Program-made: the position numbers and the translations under genes | Assembly (NCBI GenBank): GCA_040389445.1 | Contig: JAZJZX010000004.1 | Span: 124,001-188,000, forward strand | Length of the DNA stretch: 64,000 nucleotides | Reading direction: 5' to 3' | DNA from: UBA5189 sp040389445 | GTDB taxonomy: Bacteria; Chloroflexota; Limnocylindria; Limnocylindrales; CSP1-4 | Shown here: positions 37,301 through 44,607 of the stretch, piece by piece | Layout: each line of letters starts with the position of its first letter | How positions within the stretch are numbered: position 1 is the stretch's first letter | The notes under the pieces: generated by a model | Told to the model about the DNA's origin: nothing | Databases searched by the model: none | What the model saw: only the letters and a program-made list of their open reading frames with translations

Positions 37301-40271
37301 AGCGATCTCCAGTGGCGCAACTGACGTGGTCGGTAACGTCAAGCGCACCGGACCATTCGTCACCAACACGGCCTACAGCTTCGGCAACTGGAGCAACTCG
37401 ATTGCGTTCACCTCGGCCGGCACGAAGCCCACCGAGTTCACGGTGAACCTCGTGAAGGCCGCGCCGACTTCGCCGGCGTTTCCTGGGACTTCGATCAGCC
37501 GGACGTACACCATCTCGCAGGCAGGCGGAAGTGGGTTCTCCGCGTCTCTGAGGCTGCACTACCTGACCGGAGAGTTGAATGGTCTGACCGCAGGCAATCT
37601 CCAGCTCTGGAAGGCCAACGGCACCTGGGCGCCCCAGGGCTGGACAGGCAAGGTCGACCTCCCGCCGGTACAGACCTGGATCGAGCTCAGCGGCGTCACC
37701 AGCTTCTCCGCTTGGACGCTCGCCGACAAGGCGACCCAGGCCATCACCGTCACGACGCCTGCTCCGGCCTCGGCCGAATATGGTTCGTCATTTGGTGTGG
37801 CGGCCACGTCCAGCTCCGGTCTCGCCGTGGCGATCACGACCACCGGCGGGTGCTCGGGCAGCGGCAGTGGCGCAGCAACCATCACGATGACCAGCGGCAC
37901 GACCTCGTGCGTGGTCCACTACAACCAGGCGGGCGACGCGAACTACATCGCCGCCACCGAAGTGACCAGCACCACGACGGCGACCAAGCGTGCGCTGAGC
38001 ATCACGGCCACCAGCTTCTCAAAGGTGTACGGCGTCACGTACCTCTTTGATGAGACCTCGCCATCGACCGACTTCAGCGTTGCCGGGCTTCTCCCCGGCG
38101 ATACCGTCGACAGCGTCACGCTCTCGAGCGCCGGAGCGGCCGCGGGGGCGACGGTCGCCGGCGGTCCATATGCCGTGACGGTGAGCACCGCCCTTGGGAC
38201 GGGGCTCGCGAACTACACGATCGGATATACACCCGGCTCTATCACCGTGACCCCTGCGGGCCAGCTCATCACCTTCGGGGCGCTCGCAGACAAGANNNNN
38301 NNNNNNNNNNNNNNNNNNNNNNNNNNNNNNNNNNNNNNNNNNNNNNNNNNNNNNNNNNNNNNNNNNNNNNNNNNNNNNNNNNNNNNNNNNNNNNNCGGCA
38401 ACTACAACGACGACTCCGGCTCGGTCGGGATCGTCATCGACAAGGCCGACGCCACGATCGTCGTCAGCGGCTACACCGGCGTCTACGACGGTGCTGCCCA
38501 CGGCGCCACCGGGACGGCCACCGGCGTCCTCGCCGAGGACCTGAGCGCTGACCTCAACCTGGGCGCGTCCTTCACGAACGTCCCAGGCGGCACGGCCAAC
38601 TGGACCTTCATCGACACCACCGGCAACTACAACGACGACTCCGGCTCGGTCGGGATCGTCATCGACAAGGCCGACCTCGACATCTACGCGGTCACTGACA
38701 CGAAGCCGTACGACGGCAATACGACCTCTTCGGCCATCCCGACCGTCGGCGTCGGACAGCTCCAGGGCACGGACACGGTCACCGGCCGCGTCCAGGCCTT
38801 CGACAGCGCCCTCGCCGGGGCGCGCACGCTCAGCGTGACCGCCTACACCGTCAACGACGGCAACGGAGGCGCCAACTACAGCGTCACCCTCCATACCGCC
38901 GCGGGCTCGATCACGCCGGCTCTCACCACCACGACCGCCGATGACAAGTTCGTCTCGTACAGCGGCGTCAGCCAGCCGCCCGTGCCCCTCACGGCCACGG
39001 TGACCGGCTCCGTCGTCAACGAGGGGACCGTCACGTTCTGGGTCATGGACAGCACCGACACGTTCGCGGTCGGCGCCATTCTCGCCCCGGTGGCGGTTGG
39101 CGGCAGTGCCGCCAGCGCCATGTTCACGGTGCCGGCCGGCCTCCTGCCCGGCAACTACGTCATCCACGCCTCCTACAGCGGCGGGCCCAACTTCCTGGCG
39201 AGTTCCGACGTGGCCGCCCTCACGGTGGGCCCCGGCGCGCTCCTCAGCGACGTTGCCGCCGTCAGCCCCGAGCTGGAGCACATGGAGGGCTTCGACGTCC
39301 TCTTCGGCAAGGGCAGCACCAGCAGCGTCCTCAAGCTCAAGAACACCAACCCCGGCACGTTCGAGTACGAGATCGAGCTCCGAAACGAGACCGGGACCAC
39401 CATCCATCCCAAGAACGTCGCGATCAACGACAGGAACGGGGCGTCGGCCACGGTGATCATCACGATCCCCGGTCTCCCCAACGTCCCGGGTGTCGCACGC
39501 CCGGCCGGCGTGGGCGCCGACCCGATCCCGGCCTTCACCGTGAAGGGCGCAAAGTCGGTCAAGGCCAAGCCGGACGACAAGACGGACGAGATGCCCGTCA
39601 GCGTCTCCTACGCCCTCGCGGGCGTGGGCGCCACCGGCGACTGCCTGAACCCGGGCGTGGCCTGGATCGCGGGTCAGCCGGCCGACGGTGCCGCGGTGCG
39701 CTGCATCAAGGTCACCGGCTTCGCGATCGAGAAGAAGCACAAGGCGAAGGTCGAGGTCAAGCTCGAGTTCCGCTGGAAGAACACCGATGGCTGGGCATCC
39801 ACCTCCCAGACGATGTTCCGGGCGGGCTTCGCCTTCCGGTCCCTCACCATCGTCGAGCTGGACAGCACCTTCCCGATCGCGTCGCTGGCCGGCAAGTCGT
39901 ACACCGGCACCCAAGTCGTGGGCCTGGTGGGCGCCGGACAGAAGGTCACCGCCATCGGCGGCTTCGCCTTCGACACGCTCGGCAATCCGATCACCGGCGC
40001 GGTGGTCAAGGTCTGGAACAGTGCTCCGGCGAACTGCGGGGTCGCCCCGGTCGCGGAGTTCACCACGCTCTCGGACGGGTTCTACTTCATGTGGAAGACG
40101 GGTTCGACGCAGCTCGCGACCGATCCGAACCTGCCGTACAACGTCAAGTACTACGTGGGGGTCTGCAAGGCCGACGGGACGACCTTCGCGGCGGCTCGCT
40201 ACATCGACCACAAACTCGCGAACAAGGAGTTCGTCGAGGAGGACTTCTACAACGTGAACGTCGGGCCCTGA
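34374..40271 (+). CDS. Giant secreted subtilase (S8) with beta-helix-like and MBG-type repeats (spans an assembly gap)
   Basis: GTG start; about 1,965 codons plus the gap. Order: N-terminal membrane segment (LLATLQAALLLATLFQ), Pro/Asp/Thr repeats (DPTLAPDPTLAPE, about 45-105), a propeptide-like region, then the S8 protease at about 185-460. The triad is visible: VVALLDTGVDASHPDL (Asp), NGHGTWMAGI (His) and SVTGTSASSAEVAAAAALL (Ser), with AAVGNDG for the oxyanion Asn. Residues about 490-1100 form Asn/Thr/Ser-rich repeats (SNSGTLTFTSATLNL...) with lower GC and different codons. MBG-like repeats (RALSITATSFSKVYG; IVIDKAD) follow, then a unique C-terminus without anchor. Probably exported and self-processed. 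Confidence 0.85.
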   Translation: MPSPTTRRRIRYSRLLATLQAALLLATLFQPIPTLAVDPIPADPPPATAPATDPAPTPAPDPTLAPDPTLAPESTLAPDPTVAPDPAPTPDPVPTPAPDPTPAPSPAGTSDWIVTFAPGTPPLTEVFTVATSGAQLLDSIPVLGMYVIRVTDGSDTLAVLRADGNVARVDADAVRATEAAPSDTEYATQWSLPLIGWDQVYGTLTPAGTAVVALLDTGVDASHPDLSGQLVAGTSILDGSAGTADPNGHGTWMAGIIAAATDNGTGIAGIGYAGVSIMPVTVLDSAGLGTDSDIIEGIVWAVANGADVINMSFSNPGYSAALQAAIDYAWANDVVLVAAVGNDGLGSATFPAGDRGVIGVSNTNQADALNASSNYGPAVFLGAPGTDIVTTALGGGTTSVTGTSASSAEVAAAAALLRAADPSASNGAIVGRLARNADAAGTVDQTGNGRLNLSRAIADSASDSVQPAGAAPVGSGGPLVGPYVAGATRIWDGSSSTDWSTGANWSGNTVPAAGDTAVIPTGMPNYPNISSGVKTVKVLTVNSGGSVTVSGGTLDFTDDSSNAGTINVSSGTLTSSGDKKLTNTGTLTVSSTGIFGASVDDTKLTNDGTFNLSGTGTSKIRDFKGAGTTNASGAILQISHDWGLSTGGIFDGTGGTVEFTTAADAGGGAAFATGTIQFFNLVVSGTKDPGFDADPSSSILIRGNFTNSNTTLTNSANVTFTLNGTGAQTITSASTSSNTTFGHLVINKASGTATLASGILVAGNASITAGVLDASTFGFSRQPSGGTITVANGATLKLGANTTTPNNTFSTFTTKSLGATSTIEYNGTGAQTVATGFSYGHLIVSGGNTKTATTTGLSVAGNFTNASGTTFTGTALTHNVTGNLSNSGTLTFTSATLNLAGNWTNSGTFNAGTSTVNFNGTTGQTMSGSTFNNLTINDPAGVTMLTDETVNGMLTLTSGDLNTGAFTLTMPVAATSAISSGATDVVGNVKRTGPFVTNTAYSFGNWSNSIAFTSAGTKPTEFTVNLVKAAPTSPAFPGTSISRTYTISQAGGSGFSASLRLHYLTGELNGLTAGNLQLWKANGTWAPQGWTGKVDLPPVQTWIELSGVTSFSAWTLADKATQAITVTTPAPASAEYGSSFGVAATSSSGLAVAITTTGGCSGSGSGAATITMTSGTTSCVVHYNQAGDANYIAATEVTSTTTATKRALSITATSFSKVYGVTYLFDETSPSTDFSVAGLLPGDTVDSVTLSSAGAAAGATVAGGPYAVTVSTALGTGLANYTIGYTPGSITVTPAGQLITFGALADKXXXXXXXXXXXXXXXXXXXXXXXXXXXXXXXXXXGNYNDDSGSVGIVIDKADATIVVSGYTGVYDGAAHGATGTATGVLAEDLSADLNLGASFTNVPGGTANWTFIDTTGNYNDDSGSVGIVIDKADLDIYAVTDTKPYDGNTTSSAIPTVGVGQLQGTDTVTGRVQAFDSALAGARTLSVTAYTVNDGNGGANYSVTLHTAAGSITPALTTTTADDKFVSYSGVSQPPVPLTATVTGSVVNEGTVTFWVMDSTDTFAVGAILAPVAVGGSAASAMFTVPAGLLPGNYVIHASYSGGPNFLASSDVAALTVGPGALLSDVAAVSPELEHMEGFDVLFGKGSTSSVLKLKNTNPGTFEYEIELRNETGTTIHPKNVAINDRNGASATVIITIPGLPNVPGVARPAGVGADPIPAFTVKGAKSVKAKPDDKTDEMPVSVSYALAGVGATGDCLNPGVAWIAGQPADGAAVRCIKVTGFAIEKKHKAKVEVKLEFRWKNTDGWASTSQTMFRAGFAFRSLTIVELDSTFPIASLAGKSYTGTQVVGLVGAGQKVTAIGGFAFDTLGNPITGAVVKVWNSAPANCGVAPVAEFTTLSDGFYFMWKTGSTQLATDPNLPYNVKYYVGVCKADGTTFAAARYIDHKLANKEFVEEDFYNVNVGP
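38296..38395. other. Assembly gap (100 N)
   Basis: Inside MBG-type repeats: the sequence after the gap (GNYNDDSGSVGIVIDKAD) recurs about 240 bases further on, so the gap is likely a collapsed repeat. True length unknown; the frame is kept only by the placeholder. Confidence 0.95.
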
Positions 40272-40305
40272 TCCTCAGGCCGGCGCATCAGACGCGCGCA
40301 ACTCG

Positions 40306-40336
40306 AACGGCCCCCGCCTCGGCGGGGGCCGTTTTC
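40306..40336 (+). terminator. Intrinsic terminator of the subtilase gene
   Basis: aacggcccccgcc / ggcgggggccgtt forms a 13-bp GC-rich stem with a minimal loop, followed by ttttctg. Thirty-five bases past the stop. Confidence 0.9.
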
Positions 40337-40436
40337 TGTCCTGGTGCGGCGACCTTGGGCTCGAGGCGCCGTAGTTCGCGCGCGACGCCCTGCGGCGGCC
40401 GGCGGCCTGGCCGGTAGTGGCCTGCGCCGACAGCGC

Positions 40437-40895
40437 CTATCTCGACCCGGGATCCGTTGGGGCCAGTGCAACTGTGAGCCGGTCGAGCAAGATCCCGACA
40501 TCGTTGAGGAGCTGGCGCAGTTCGCCCTCGGGCGCCGGCGGAGCGTCGCCATAGAGGGTCTCGTTCCGGAAGCGCCGGGCCGCGTCGAGCCGCCGCAGGA
40601 GCGGTCGGGCAGACGGGCCGAGGAGCGCTCCCGCGCCCTCGATCGCCGCGCGGTGGTGGCCGGGTTGACTGGTCACCCGATAGCCGGCGAGGACCAGCAG
40701 GCCGGCGCAGGCGCGGTAGCCAGCCTCGTACGCGACGGCCATCGCACGGTCGCGATCGAGCCGGGCGAGTACGTCCCCCGCAAGGGCGAGGTCAGATCGT
40801 GACCGCTCGAGCCAGCGCATGACACGCGCGTGGTCCGGCAGCTTGGGCTCGAGCAGGCCGAGTGCAAGGAGTTCTTCGCGCGTCCGGAAGCGCAT
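40437..40895 (-). CDS. HEPN-domain protein of an MNT/HEPN toxin-antitoxin pair
   Basis: 152 residues, all-helical. The ATG overlaps the stop of the nucleotidyltransferase by one base (TGATG on the minus strand). The block AARRFRNETLYGDAPP sits where HEPN RNases carry R-x4-6-H; here a Tyr replaces the His, as in some HEPN families, so RNase activity is doubtful. The rest (MRWLERSRSDLALAGDVLAR, AYEAGYRACAGLLVLAGYRV) is typical of HEPN. Known HepT proteins are toxins neutralised when the MNT partner modifies them. Confidence 0.75.
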   Translation of the reverse strand: MRFRTREELLALGLLEPKLPDHARVMRWLERSRSDLALAGDVLARLDRDRAMAVAYEAGYRACAGLLVLAGYRVTSQPGHHRAAIEGAGALLGPSARPLLRRLDAARRFRNETLYGDAPPAPEGELRQLLNDVGILLDRLTVALAPTDPGSR

Positions 40896-41476
40896 CAGCC
40901 GGGTCGGGCGGCGGGCAGGAGCTGGATGCGAGGGTTCGCGAAGACGTCAGTGAGGAACGGCTCGCCGGCACGCCGGAGCGCGTCAAGTTCAGTTCGCTCG
41001 TAGGCCGTGACGTTGACCTCGCGGCCAAGGTCCTGCTCCAGCTCAACGAGCCGCTCGGACAGGCGGGCCCGGTCGACGGAGCCGACGACGAGGACGTCGA
41101 GATCGCTCGTCGGACGGTCCGTCCCGCGCGCATACGAGCCGTACAGGTACGCTTCCTCCGCGCCCGGCACCGTGGCGAGCGCAGCCCGCAGGCGGGCCTC
41201 AATCCCAATCGTCTTGGCGACGAGCGAGCGAACCTCGGAGGCGATCGGGGATTCCTCGTCGACCTTGTAGCGGCGTGACCGGCCGATCGTCTCCGATACC
41301 AGGATCCCGGCCGCCTCGAGGCGCCGGAGTTCCCGCCCGACGACCTGCGGCGGCCGGCGAAGCTGGCGCCCGAGCTCGCGGGGATGGGCGACGACGCCCG
41401 GCCGGGCGAAATACGCCGCGAGGATCTCGCGCCGGACGGCTGACGAGCCGAACAGCAGAAGTTTGGACTCACTCAT
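40895..41476 (-). CDS. Winged-helix plus MNT-type nucleotidyltransferase, partner of the HEPN protein
   Basis: 193 residues from ATG 41476. An N-terminal winged-helix domain (about 10-80: ELGRQLRRPPQVVGRELRRL, then SRRYKVDEE) precedes a minimal nucleotidyltransferase: AYLYGSYARGTDRPTSDLDV fits GS-x10-D-x-D exactly. MntA-type enzymes add AMP to the HEPN toxin. The fused DNA-binding domain suggests it also represses its own promoter. A perfect 16-bp palindrome touches its start codon. Confidence 0.85.
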   Translation of the reverse strand: MSESKLLLFGSSAVRREILAAYFARPGVVAHPRELGRQLRRPPQVVGRELRRLEAAGILVSETIGRSRRYKVDEESPIASEVRSLVAKTIGIEARLRAALATVPGAEEAYLYGSYARGTDRPTSDLDVLVVGSVDRARLSERLVELEQDLGREVNVTAYERTELDALRRAGEPFLTDVFANPRIQLLPAARPG

Positions 41477-41526
41477 GGTTCCATATGGAACCGTATTCGG
41501 TGCAATCGGTGCTGTCAAGCTTGACA
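41477..41526. promoter_or_regulatory. Two perfect palindromes between divergent toxin-antitoxin operons
   Basis: GGTTCCATATGGAACC at 41477-41492 abuts the MNT start codon. TGTCAAGCTTGACA at 41513-41526 contains a TTGACA on each strand: plus-strand TTGACA (41521-41526) with TAATGT after 16 bases would serve the AbrB/PIN genes. The minus-strand TTGACA with TACGGT after 17 bases would serve MNT/HEPN. The first palindrome is the natural operator for the winged-helix MNT protein, the second a possible AbrB site; both assignments are inferred. Confidence 0.7.
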
Positions 41527-41555
41527 TTGGAAGTGGTCGAGGTAATGTGACACGC

Positions 41556-41876
41556 ATGAGTGCTGGGACACCCTTGGGTAATCGACAGCGGGCGCGGCTC
41601 ACGAGCCAGGGGCAGATCACCGTCCCCAAGGCGGTCCGGGATGCCCTCGGTGCCCGACCGGGCGACGACATCGAATTCGTGCCGCGCGGCGCCGAGCTGT
41701 TCGTGGAGGTTCGGCCTCGGCGGGGCGTTCTCGAGTTCGCCGGCATCGCCGCCGACGCAGCCGCGCGGGTTCCGGAGAGTGCCGCCGACCTTGACGCCCT
41801 GATCGAGGACGGCATGGCGGGGGCGGCGGTCCGGCGCGCGGGTTCGGTGGGTTCGGAGTCTCGGCGGTCCGGGTGA
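41556..41876 (+). CDS. AbrB/SpoVT-type antitoxin
   Basis: 106 residues from ATG 41556. The swapped-hairpin AbrB signature RARLTSQGQITVPKAVRDAL, GARPGDDIEFVPRG is unmistakable. The C-terminal part would bind the PIN toxin. GTGA overlap with the next gene. The frame is open upstream, but that would cross the palindromic promoter region. Confidence 0.9.
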   Translation: MSAGTPLGNRQRARLTSQGQITVPKAVRDALGARPGDDIEFVPRGAELFVEVRPRRGVLEFAGIAADAAARVPESAADLDALIEDGMAGAAVRRAGSVGSESRRSG

Positions 41877-42319
41877 GCCTCCCCAGGGAACGGGCGGCGC
41901 GTCGTTCGCCCGAGACGGCCTACGCGGATACGAACATGTTCATCGCCCTGCTCGTCGGGCCCGGCCATCCGCTCCATGAACCGGCCCTGTCGATCTTCCG
42001 GCGGGTCGCGGACGGTGAGCTCGTTCTGATCGTCACGCCGATCGTCGTCGCGGAGCTCGTCTACGTTGGCCGGTCGCTGCTTCGTTGGACCCGCGGAGTC
42101 GCGGCCGATCGGCTCGGCGAGCTGCTCTCCGCCGACGGGCTCGCCGTATCGGAGGCTGCCACGGTTCGGCGCGCGCTTCGGTTGTACGGGGAGCGCTCCA
42201 GGCTGGATTTCGCGGACGCGTATCTTGCGGCGGCTGCGCTGGAGGTGGGGCCGGCGGCCGTGGCCTCGCTGGATGCGGGGTTCGACACGGTGGACGGGGT
42301 TCGGCGGATCTCCGGCTAG
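41873..42319 (+). CDS. vapC: PIN-domain toxin paired with the AbrB antitoxin
   Basis: 148 residues, GTG start overlapping the antitoxin stop. PIN acids in TAYADTNMFIALLV, TPIVVAELVYV and RLDFADAYLAAAALEVG, ending in SLDAGFDTVDGVRRI. The first ~15 residues are an Arg-rich extension before the usual start. Endoribonuclease toxin, cytosolic. Confidence 0.9.
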   Translation: MSLPRERAARRSPETAYADTNMFIALLVGPGHPLHEPALSIFRRVADGELVLIVTPIVVAELVYVGRSLLRWTRGVAADRLGELLSADGLAVSEAATVRRALRLYGERSRLDFADAYLAAAALEVGPAAVASLDAGFDTVDGVRRISG

Positions 42320-42450
42320 CGTCAGCGCCAGTTCAACGTGCTGGGGGTATATCGGCCGCCAACTGCGAGGTGAGCCGCAGATGAGCGGGCATCGCTACCG
42401 TCTCCAAACGGCCCTTGCCGGCCTGATGCGGCCGGGCGCCTTGACCCGCT

Positions 42451-42723
42451 GTGCAAGACTGCGAGTGGACGGTGAACTTCCCGGATCGCTACATCTCATG
42501 GGAGGGCGGGCATGCCCTCAAGCGCTGCGAGGAGCGCAACAAGGAACCATCGGAAGTGGAGAGCGTGATCCGAAACTCAGGAATAGTCGAGAAGCGGCGA
42601 GACGGTCGATACAACGTCGATGGCTGCATCGGCGGCGAGGTAACGCGCGTCATCGTGGCCGAGATTCGGACGGACGCCGTCGTTGTCGTCACGGTCTTCG
42701 GGAGAGGCGTGCCATGCAGCTGA
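42451..42723 (+). CDS. DUF4258-like protein, possible toxin
   Basis: 90 residues, GTG start. HALKRCEERNKEPSEVESVI, then KRRDGRYNVDGCIGG, then VTRVIVAEIRTDAVVVVTVF is the DUF4258 layout: a small RelE-like fold with a conserved His near the start. Overlaps the following DUF2283 gene by ten bases, as in many toxin-antitoxin-like pairs. Toxicity is not proven for this type. Confidence 0.7.
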   Translation: MQDCEWTVNFPDRYISWEGGHALKRCEERNKEPSEVESVIRNSGIVEKRRDGRYNVDGCIGGEVTRVIVAEIRTDAVVVVTVFGRGVPCS

Positions 42724-42956
42724 CCTATGACGAGTTGACGGACACCCTCTACGTCTACTTCACCCAGGAGCCGGTGGCCCGCACCAGGGAACTCTCTGAG
42801 CGCGTGATCGTCGACTACGACGAACGGGGGAGCGTCCGCGGGATCGAGATCCTGGATGCGACGCTCGGGCCGGCGATCGAAGCGAAGGGCCTGCCTCGCC
42901 TCGACGACTTCACGAGGGTCGTCCAGAAGGCCCGCGAGTTGCCCGTCCCGGCCTGA
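42714..42956 (+). CDS. DUF2283-family protein, partner of the DUF4258 gene
   Basis: 80 residues, MQLTYDELTDTLYVYFTQEP, then VIVDYDERGSVRGIEILDAT: a clean DUF2283 match (short beta-sheet followed by a helix). DUF2283 genes usually follow a DUF4258 gene and are thought to act as the antitoxin. Confidence 0.85.
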   Translation: MQLTYDELTDTLYVYFTQEPVARTRELSERVIVDYDERGSVRGIEILDATLGPAIEAKGLPRLDDFTRVVQKARELPVPA

Positions 42957-43002
42957 CCTGGGCGGGGCCTCTCGTTTGCCCCCGGGCGCCGCCCTGGGTG
43001 CC

Positions 43003-43049
43003 TTGACATAGTGGTAGGTTGAGTTACAGTAAATCAGCTTACCTATCAC
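43003..43049 (+). promoter_or_regulatory. Promoter with inverted repeat ahead of the DUF234 ATPase
   Basis: TTGACA at 43003-43008 and TACAGT at 43025-43030 (16-base spacer). An inverted repeat, gtggtaggtt...ttacctatcac (43011-43049), brackets the -10, so a repressor site overlaps the promoter. Confidence 0.6.
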
Positions 43050-43061
43050 TCTGAGGTCGGG

Positions 43062-44528
43062 ATGGACGAGCTTCGACCTGCGGGCCTCTTTGATCGGGAC
43101 AACGAGTGGCGCGACCTCCTCCGGTTCGCCCAGGGTCCTGCCACGGGCCCCCGTGTCGGCGTCATCTATGGCCGGCGTCGCCAGGGGAAGAGCTTCCTGC
43201 TCCGTGCGCTCGCCCGCCAGCTCGGTGGCATCTACCACCAGGCGCTCGAGGAAGAAGCCGTGCCGGCCCTCGGCCATCTCGGGACGACGGTTGCGTCCGA
43301 CGCAGACCTCAATGGTCATTTGACCTTCTCCGACTGGTCGGAGGCGATCAAGGCACTCCTGGATCGCGCGGGGCCGGATCGGCTCGCAATCATCGACGAG
43401 TTCCCGTACCTGCTCGCCCAGTCACCCGAACTCGCCTCGATCATCCAGAAGGCGTTCGACGACGCCCGTCACGGACAGGGGTCTGCGTTTCGCCTCCTTC
43501 TCTGCGGTTCGGCGATGTCCATCATGGAGCGGATGCTCTCGGGCCAGAAAGCGCTGCGAGGTCGGGCGGCGCTGGACATGCCGCTGCTGCCATTCGACTT
43601 CCGGCAATCGGCGGCCTATTGGGAGATCAAGGATCCCGAAACCGCCTTCCTCGTCCATGCCGTCCTGGGCGGGACCCCCGGTTACCGCGACCTCCTCGAT
43701 GGCGCAACCCCCGCGTCGCCCGCGGCGTTCCTCGAATGGCTCGCGGCTGGTGTCCTCAATCCCTCGCACGCGCTCTTCCGCGAAGCCGACTACCTGCTGA
43801 CCGAGGACCCGGCGATCGCCGATCGAGCCCTGTACCAGTCTGTCCTCGCGACCATCGCCGGAGGTCGCTCGACCCGCAGCGCGGTGGCGGCAGCGCTGGG
43901 GCGCAATGAGTCCGGCCTTCGCCACCCGCTCCTGGTCCTTGAGCGCGCGGGGTTCATCCGCCGGGACGACGACCTGCTGCTGTCCAAACGGCCGCTGATC
44001 AGGATCGCCGACCCGTACCTGCGCTTCCATCACGCGGTGGTGCGCCCGGACCTCTCCAGGTTCGAGGCCCGCGATTTCAGTGGGGCATGGATCGACGCGC
44101 GGCCTCGCTTCGAATCCAACGTGCTGGGCCCTCACTTCGAGGCGCTTGCCCGGGATTGGACCAGCCGCTTCGCCTCGCGGCGCACCCTCGGCGGACGGCC
44201 GAGCCGGGTGGGCTTCACCCAGGTCAACGACGCGAGCAACCGCAGCCGGATGGAACTCGACGTCGTCGCCATTGCCGGCAGCGCGAATGCGGATCGGCCG
44301 ATCGTCCTCGCCATCGGCGAGGCGAAGGGCGGGTCGACGAAGCGCGGTCTCGCCGATCTGCGCCGCCTCGAGCGTGGTCGCAGCCTCCTCGCCGACAGGG
44401 CCGAAACCTCGGCGAGCCGTCTGCTCCTTTTTTCGCGGGCCGGCTTCGAGCCGGATCTCGTCGCAGCATCGCGCGTCCGCCGGGACGTCGAGCTCATCGA
44501 TCTCGGCCGTCTCTACGAAGGCGACTGA
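43062..44528 (+). CDS. AAA-type ATPase with C-terminal DUF234-like nuclease core
   Basis: 488 residues. Walker A is VIYGRRRQGKSFLLRALARQ (about 33-52) and Walker B LAIIDEFPYLL. A winged helix follows (SAVAAALGRNESGLRHPLLV, LERAGFIRR), and the C-terminal part has MELDVVAIAG and VLAIGEAKGGS, a PD-(D/E)xK-like D...E-x-K core. This is the archaeal-type ATPase/DUF234 family, abundant in mobile and toxin-rich regions. It has its own regulated-looking promoter directly after the toxin-antitoxin genes. Confidence 0.85.
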   Translation: MDELRPAGLFDRDNEWRDLLRFAQGPATGPRVGVIYGRRRQGKSFLLRALARQLGGIYHQALEEEAVPALGHLGTTVASDADLNGHLTFSDWSEAIKALLDRAGPDRLAIIDEFPYLLAQSPELASIIQKAFDDARHGQGSAFRLLLCGSAMSIMERMLSGQKALRGRAALDMPLLPFDFRQSAAYWEIKDPETAFLVHAVLGGTPGYRDLLDGATPASPAAFLEWLAAGVLNPSHALFREADYLLTEDPAIADRALYQSVLATIAGGRSTRSAVAAALGRNESGLRHPLLVLERAGFIRRDDDLLLSKRPLIRIADPYLRFHHAVVRPDLSRFEARDFSGAWIDARPRFESNVLGPHFEALARDWTSRFASRRTLGGRPSRVGFTQVNDASNRSRMELDVVAIAGSANADRPIVLAIGEAKGGSTKRGLADLRRLERGRSLLADRAETSASRLLLFSRAGFEPDLVAASRVRRDVELIDLGRLYEGD

Positions 44529-44565
44529 CTGACGTCGCCCGGGCCGCTCGACGGCTTCACGAGGT

Positions 44566-44607
44566 TCAGGCGCTCCTGGTCAGGCGCTCCCGGTCAGGCG
44601 CTCCGGC
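44566..44607. repeat. 14-base tandem repeat made from the cupredoxin gene's stop region
   Basis: tcaggcgctc-c-gg occurs at 44566, 44580 and 44594. The last copy holds the stop codon (reverse strand) and last codons of the cupredoxin gene, so the others are downstream reiterations of the gene's end. Confidence 0.9.

Noticed and set aside
38019..40211. 730-codon minus-strand frame
   Set aside because: Antisense shadow of the subtilase gene; no coherent protein.
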